Shown: piece after piece, positions 4,731-7,299 of the stretch | Layout: each line of letters starts with the position of its first letter | Position numbering within the stretch: the first letter of the stretch is position 1 | NCBI GenBank assembly: GCA_013696185.1 | Contig: JACCZA010000171.1 | Coordinates: 1 to 7,299 of the forward strand | Source of the DNA: Actinomycetota bacterium | Lineage (GTDB): Bacteria > Actinomycetota > Thermoleophilia > Gaiellales > Gaiellaceae | Reading direction: 5' to 3' | Length of the DNA stretch: 7,299 bases | The notes under the pieces: generated by a model | Told to the model about the DNA's origin: nothing | The model's input: the letters and a program-made list of their open reading frames with translations, nothing else | The model's database searches: none | Made by a program: the position numbers and the translations under genes

Positions 4731-5942
4731 TTGCGTCCTCGGGGCCGGTCAGGGAGCGACTCTAGTCGCCGTTGCGACGCGCTCGTCGTCGGCGGCGGCC
4801 TCACCGGCTGCTCGGCGGCCTACCACCTCGCGCGGGCGGGGGTGGACGCGATGCTGCTCGAGCGCTGGGACCTGAACGCCGAGGCCTCCGGGCGCAACGC
4901 GGGCGGCTTCCACGTCCAGATTCAGTTCGAGCCCTTCGAGGTCGAGGGCGAGGACTGGGCCCGGGCCTGGGCGCCCACGATCCCGCTGCTGATCGACGCG
5001 GTCGAGCACTGGCAGGGCCTCTCGGGCGAGCTCGGCGTCGAGCTCGAGGTAAAGCTGACGGGGGGCGTGCTCGTGGCCGAGACCGAGGAGCAACTGGCGG
5101 CGATCGAGCGCAAGGCGGCGATCGAGCGGGGCGCCGGGCTGGACGTCGAGCTGCTCTCGCGTGCCGATCTCCGCCGCGTCGCTCCTTACCTCTCGAGCGC
5201 GCTCGCCGGCGGGCTCCTCTGCCCGGTCGAGGGGAAGGCGAACCCGCTCCTCGCGACGCACGCCTTCGCCCGCGCCGCCCAGCAACTCGGCGCCCGGATC
5301 GAGCTCCGGGTCGACCTGCTCGAGATCGAGCGGACACCGGGCGGGTTCCGCGTCGAGACGAGCGGTGGGCCGATCGAGTGCGAGCGGATCGTCGACTGCG
5401 CCGGCGTCGCGGCGGGGAGGGTCTCGGCGCTCGTGGGCGTCCCGCTCCCCGTCGAGAGCTGGCCGCTCCAGGCGCACGTGACCGAGGCGGTCGCGCCGCT
5501 CGTGCGCCATCTCGTCGCCTTCGCGGGTGGGCGCCTGACGGTGAAGCAGGCAGCCGCGGGCTCGATCCTGATCGGGGGCGGCTGGCCCTCGGAGCCCGAT
5601 CCCGAGACGGGCCGCCCGGCGGTGAGCCTCCACTCGCTGCACGCGAACCTGCGCGTCGCCCGGCACGTGGTGCCCGCCCTTGCGGGGGTGCGGCTGCTAC
5701 GGATCTGGACGGGCGTCTGCAACGGCACGCCCGACCATCGCCCGATCCTCGGCGAGCTCGAGGACGTCCCCGGCTTCTTCGTGGCGGCCTTCCCGTTCCT
5801 CGGCTTCACGGCGGCGCCGCTCATGGGCCGTCTCGTCGCGGAGCTCGCGTGCGGCCGGGCGGTCCCGTACGACCTCGCGCCGTTCGCCGCTGCGCGCTTC
5901 AGCGCAGCCCACGTCGAGGAGCCGGTGCCCGCAGATCGCTAG
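4731..5942 (+). CDS. FAD-dependent amino acid oxidase/dehydrogenase (DAO family); start uncertain
   Basis: A soluble flavoenzyme oxidising an amine or amino acid C-N bond. From TTG 4731 it has 403 residues, normal for the family. The FAD-binding Rossmann motif GGGLTG (21-26) in DALVVGGGLTGCSAAYHL is followed by Glu44 at the end of the second strand and by the flavin-contacting ASGRNAGG (52-59). Near the C-terminus WTGVCNGTPDHRPILGE, PGFFVAAF and LGFTAAP are the second flavin-binding region of glycine/sarcosine/D-amino acid oxidases. In this setting D-4-hydroxyproline oxidation to pyrroline-4-hydroxy-2-carboxylate is the best guess; sarcosine, proline or another D-amino acid cannot be excluded. 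TTG 4731 is the only usual start codon shortly before the Rossmann motif and has no good ribosome site. The frame is open back to ATG 4512, but that would lie antisense across the lyase gene. A start lost to a base error is possible. The stop at 5940-5942 overlaps the converging aldehyde dehydrogenase stop. Confidence 0.85.
   Translation: MRPRGRSGSDSSRRCDALVVGGGLTGCSAAYHLARAGVDAMLLERWDLNAEASGRNAGGFHVQIQFEPFEVEGEDWARAWAPTIPLLIDAVEHWQGLSGELGVELEVKLTGGVLVAETEEQLAAIERKAAIERGAGLDVELLSRADLRRVAPYLSSALAGGLLCPVEGKANPLLATHAFARAAQQLGARIELRVDLLEIERTPGGFRVETSGGPIECERIVDCAGVAAGRVSALVGVPLPVESWPLQAHVTEAVAPLVRHLVAFAGGRLTVKQAAAGSILIGGGWPSEPDPETGRPAVSLHSLHANLRVARHVVPALAGVRLLRIWTGVCNGTPDHRPILGELEDVPGFFVAAFPFLGFTAAPLMGRLVAELACGRAVPYDLAPFAAARFSAAHVEEPVPADR
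4756..4778. promoter_or_regulatory. Overlapping GCGAC inverted repeats between divergent genes; candidate operator/promoter
   Basis: GCGACT-CT-AGTCGC (4756-4769) is a 6-bp inverted repeat, and GTCGC-CGTT-GCGAC (4765-4778) is a second one sharing the middle arm. Three GCGAC units thus alternate in orientation every 9 bases. On the minus strand TAGAGT (4764-4759) inside it resembles a -10 box about 40 bases upstream of the lyase ATG, but no -35 box is recognisable. The site could control the lyase gene and the divergent oxidase together. It also lies within the oxidase N-terminal codons if TTG 4731 is used. Confidence 0.3.
5939..5942. other. Shared CTAG forming both stop codons of converging genes
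   Basis: The oxidase ends with TAG at 5940-5942 on the plus strand, and the aldehyde dehydrogenase ends with TAG at 5941-5939 on the minus strand. Both read the palindromic CTAG (inside GCTAGC). There is no intergenic DNA, so any transcription terminator for either gene must lie within the other gene, or transcription runs through antisense. Confidence 0.95.
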
Positions 5943-7299
5943 CCGTGGAAGACGACGGTCTTCAGCTCGGTCATCTCCTCGACCGCGTAGCGCGGGCCCT
6001 CCTTGCCGATCCCGCTGCCCTTGAGGCCGCCGTAGGGCATCAGATCGGCCCGCCAGAGCGGTGAGGAGTTGATCTGGATCGAGCCGCTGTCGACCTCGCG
6101 CGCGAAGCGGAGCGCGGCCTCGAGGCTCGAGGTGAAGAGCCCGGCCCCGAGGCCGTAGTCGCTGTCGTTCGCGAGGCGGATCGCCTCGTCGATCCCCGAG
6201 ACGGGAGTGAGCGCGACCGCGGGCCCGAAGAGCTCGTTCCGCGAGAGGCCCATCGCGGGGTCGACGTCGCCCACGAGGGTGGGCGCGACCACGGCCCCCT
6301 CGCGGCTGCCGCCGGCGAGCAGGGTGGCCCCGCCGTCGACAGCCTCGCGGATCGTCAGCTCGACCCGCTCGGCCTCGCCCTCGGAGATCACGGGGCCGAG
6401 CGCGGTGCCCTCCGCCAGCGGATGCCCTGTCCGCAGCCCCTGCACGAGCGGCGTCAGCGCGTCGACGAAGTCGCCGTACACCTCCCGCGCGACGAGCACG
6501 CGCTGCACCGAGATGCAGACCTGGCCCGCGTTGACGTAGCCGCCGGTGAGCGTCGCCGCCGCGACCCGCTCGAGGTCGGCGTCCGGGAGCACGATCAGCG
6601 GGCAGTTCGAGCCGAGCTCGAGCGAGAGCCGCTTGATCCCGGCGACGCGCGATATCCGCTCCCCGACCACGGTCGAGCCCGTGAAGCTGATCTTGCGCAC
6701 GCGGGGGTCGGAGCAGAGAACGTCCCCGAGCTCGGAGCCGGGGCCCGTGAGGCACTGGAGCCCGTGCTCCGGCAGGCCCGCCTCGAGCAGGACGCGGGTC
6801 AGGAAGAGGGCGGTCAGGGGCGTCTGGCGGGCCGGCTTGAGGACGACGGCGTTGCCGGCCGCGAGGGCCGGGCCGACCTTGTGCGCGACGAGGAGCGCCG
6901 GATAGTTGAACGGCGTGATCGCGACGACGACGCCGCACGGCTGGCGCAGCGTGAACGCGACCTTGCCCGCCCCGCCGGGCGCGCCGTCGACCGGAACGGT
7001 CTCGCCGTGCATCCGGGCGCCCTCGGAGGCGCTGACGCGGAGCAGCTCGGGGATCCGCTTCGCCTCGTTGGTCGCCTCGAGCAACGGCTTCCCCACCTCG
7101 AGGGCGATCGTGCGCGCGAGCTCGTCGAGACGCTCGTCGAGCGCGCCGGCGGCGTGTCGCAGGATCTCGCTGCGCTCCCACGCCGAGAGACGGCGCATGG
7201 CGGCCGCGCCTTCGACGGCGGCGGCGAGGGCGAGCTCAGCGTCGACCGCGGTCGCGACAGGAACGGTGTCGACCACCTCGCCGTCGAACGGGTTCCTGA
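5939..7299 (-). CDS. NAD(P)-dependent aldehyde dehydrogenase, 5' end outside the window; candidate alpha-ketoglutarate semialdehyde dehydrogenase
   Basis: The reading frame stays open to the right edge. The codons there read RNPFDGEVVDTVP, the usual N-terminal strand of aldehyde dehydrogenases, so the GTG at 7276 is internal and only the first residues are missing. About 452 codons are visible. Counting from the valine at 7276, the key features are oxyanion-hole Asn124 (TPFNYPA), cofactor-binding Lys147 (LKPA), SFTGST (197-202), general-base Glu220 (LELGSN) and nucleophile Cys254 (GQVCIS; codon 6517-6515), then NELFGP and MPYGGLKGSG near the C-terminus. All catalytic residues are present. The C-terminal MPYGGLKGSGIGKEG pattern is like the lactaldehyde/phosphonoacetaldehyde/GapN-like branch. 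In context the likely reaction is oxidation of 2,5-dioxopentanoate to alpha-ketoglutarate, the last step of hydroxyproline or sugar acid breakdown; substrate is inferred. It converges on the oxidase gene, and its promoter is outside the window. Confidence 0.92.
   Translation of the reverse strand, partial: RNPFDGEVVDTVPVATAVDAELALAAAVEGAAAMRRLSAWERSEILRHAAGALDERLDELARTIALEVGKPLLEATNEAKRIPELLRVSASEGARMHGETVPVDGAPGGAGKVAFTLRQPCGVVVAITPFNYPALLVAHKVGPALAAGNAVVLKPARQTPLTALFLTRVLLEAGLPEHGLQCLTGPGSELGDVLCSDPRVRKISFTGSTVVGERISRVAGIKRLSLELGSNCPLIVLPDADLERVAAATLTGGYVNAGQVCISVQRVLVAREVYGDFVDALTPLVQGLRTGHPLAEGTALGPVISEGEAERVELTIREAVDGGATLLAGGSREGAVVAPTLVGDVDPAMGLSRNELFGPAVALTPVSGIDEAIRLANDSDYGLGAGLFTSSLEAALRFAREVDSGSIQINSSPLWRADLMPYGGLKGSGIGKEGPRYAVEEMTELKTVVFHG

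Noticed and set aside
5697..7181. Minus-strand 494-codon open frame overlapping the aldehyde dehydrogenase
   Set aside because: Out of frame with the conserved dehydrogenase motifs, mostly Arg/Ala/Gly/Asp; a shadow frame.
7274..7276. GTG 7276 as the aldehyde dehydrogenase start
   Set aside because: The upstream codons read NPFDGE, conserved N-terminal dehydrogenase sequence, so the gene continues past the right edge.

Overview
The window is GC-rich and densely coding, with third positions dominated by G and C, and it reads as chromosomal DNA of a high-GC bacterium. The codon use, a twin-arginine lipoprotein binding protein and GTG starts with 1-8 base gene overlaps fit an actinobacterium, perhaps of the Thermoleophilia type. 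That placement is an impression; no rRNA or other marker gene is present. I see no mobile element, CRISPR array, tRNA or rRNA.

Layout, left to right. Six genes read leftward as a train. From 5' to 3' they are a dihydrodipicolinate-synthase-family lyase/deaminase (4721-3744), a Tat-type lipoprotein amino-acid-binding protein (3589-2606), two polar amino acid ABC permeases (2532-1855 and 1858-1115), their ATPase (1122-289), and the N-terminal part of a class III (omega) aminotransferase that runs off the left edge. An FAD-dependent amino acid oxidase (about 4731-5942) reads rightward, almost head-to-head with the lyase gene. An aldehyde dehydrogenase reads leftward from beyond the right edge and ends at 5939, so its stop codon and that of the oxidase share one CTAG.

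How the genes may work together. Amino acid ABC importer + DAO-type flavoprotein + DHDPS-family enzyme without the DapA arginine + NAD(P) aldehyde dehydrogenase is the composition of a bacterial 4-hydroxyproline degradation locus. In that pathway D-4-hydroxyproline is oxidised to pyrroline-4-hydroxy-2-carboxylate, which is deaminated and dehydrated to alpha-ketoglutarate semialdehyde, then oxidised to alpha-ketoglutarate. The 2-epimerase (proline-racemase family) that should make the D isomer is not in the window. The assignment is contextual: each enzyme family is clear, each substrate is inferred.

Regulatory structure worth reading includes a promoter-like TTGACT-17-TAGCCT with nested inverted repeats ahead of the binding-protein gene, a stem-loop between the binding-protein and first permease genes, overlapping GCGAC repeats in the tiny divergent gap, and a 12-bp palindrome at the end of the lyase gene. 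Two starts are problematic. The aminotransferase frame has no normal start codon, because the coupled ATG lies one frame away. The oxidase has only a poorly supported TTG.
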